Source of the DNA: an uncultured Fusobacterium sp.
GTDB taxonomy: Bacteria > Fusobacteriota > Fusobacteriia > Fusobacteriales > Fusobacteriaceae
Length of the DNA stretch: 10,288 nucleotides
Assembly (NCBI GenBank): GCA_900543175.1
Contig: UQQO01000081.1
Coordinates: 1-10,288, forward strand
Direction: 5' to 3'
This document shows positions 10,195 through 10,288 of this stretch, piece by piece. A program made the position numbers and the translations under genes. The stretch's first letter is position 1. Every line of letters begins with the position of its first letter. The notes beneath the pieces were generated by a model. That model did not search any database. It had not been told where the DNA came from and saw nothing but the letters and a program-made list of their open reading frames with translations.

Positions 10195-10288
10195 ATGAAA
10201 AACAAAGTTTTAAATATCTTTTTTGTGGTTGAGGATAAAGAAATAAAATTTATAGAAACTATTGATAATGAGATAAGTACAGCTAAAA
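10195..10288 (+). CDS. Start of an unidentified gene, cut by the window end
   Basis: ATG at 10195 opens a frame that stays open to the end of the window (31 codons), 3 bases after the antirepressor stop. The visible part, MKNKVLNIFFVVEDKEIKFI and then ETIDNEISTAK, is strand-like and hydrophilic. The upstream sequence has no strong ribosome binding site, so translation may be coupled to the antirepressor. Too short to identify. Confidence 0.5.
   Translation, partial: MKNKVLNIFFVVEDKEIKFIETIDNEISTAK

Overview
The window is very AT-rich, with strong GGAGG ribosome binding sites, short tightly packed genes and many ATGA-type overlaps. The gene set is that of a bacteriophage or prophage: DNA methyltransferase, replication initiator, DnaC-like loader, dimeric dUTPase, RusA resolvase, AbrB-like regulator and Rha/KilAC antirepressor, plus phage-type tRNAs. 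Base composition and protein style suggest a host among the Fusobacteriota (Fusobacterium or a relative). This is an inference from style; no host marker gene is present.

Layout. (1) 1-1656: the 3' end of an unidentified gene, then a C5-cytosine methyltransferase with its own extended -10 promoter and terminator. (2) 1660-2380: three tiny genes: a probable small DNA-binding protein flanked by two matching TTGC-N6-GCAA palindromes, a basic peptide preceded by two hairpins, and a single-span membrane peptide. (3) 2369-2856: the only minus-strand gene, a winged-helix protein with a C-terminal membrane anchor. (4) 2858-3676: a mostly non-coding stretch with a long hairpin whose wobble pairs indicate plus-strand RNA, three tRNA or tRNA-like genes (Ser-GCU, an odd one, Lys-UUU), and a folded leader before the replication initiator. 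(5) 3676-8705: the replication and recombination module. The initiator gene contains five near-palindromic 15-bp iterons followed by an AT-rich tract, which looks like the phage origin. A DnaC-like loader follows but is broken by a one-base frameshift near its start. Then come two exported proteins, several small unknowns, a dUTPase, a coiled-coil protein, RusA and a zinc-ribbon protein. (6) 8760-10288: an AbrB-like regulator behind a near-consensus promoter with two operators, an elaborate set of nested inverted repeats with a minus-strand terminator, a small unknown gene, an antirepressor and the start of another gene.

Working together: the initiator would bind the iterons inside its own gene and recruit the loader, dUTPase would keep uracil out of phage DNA, and RusA would resolve branched replication intermediates. 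The methyltransferase probably protects phage DNA from host restriction or belongs to a restriction-modification pair. The AbrB-like protein and antirepressor probably control a regulatory circuit. The most interesting items are the in-gene origin, the nested structure at 8998-9101, the folded RNA at 2858-2950, the tRNA with an apparently enlarged anticodon loop, and two poly-A frameshifts that would both be repaired by adding one A.
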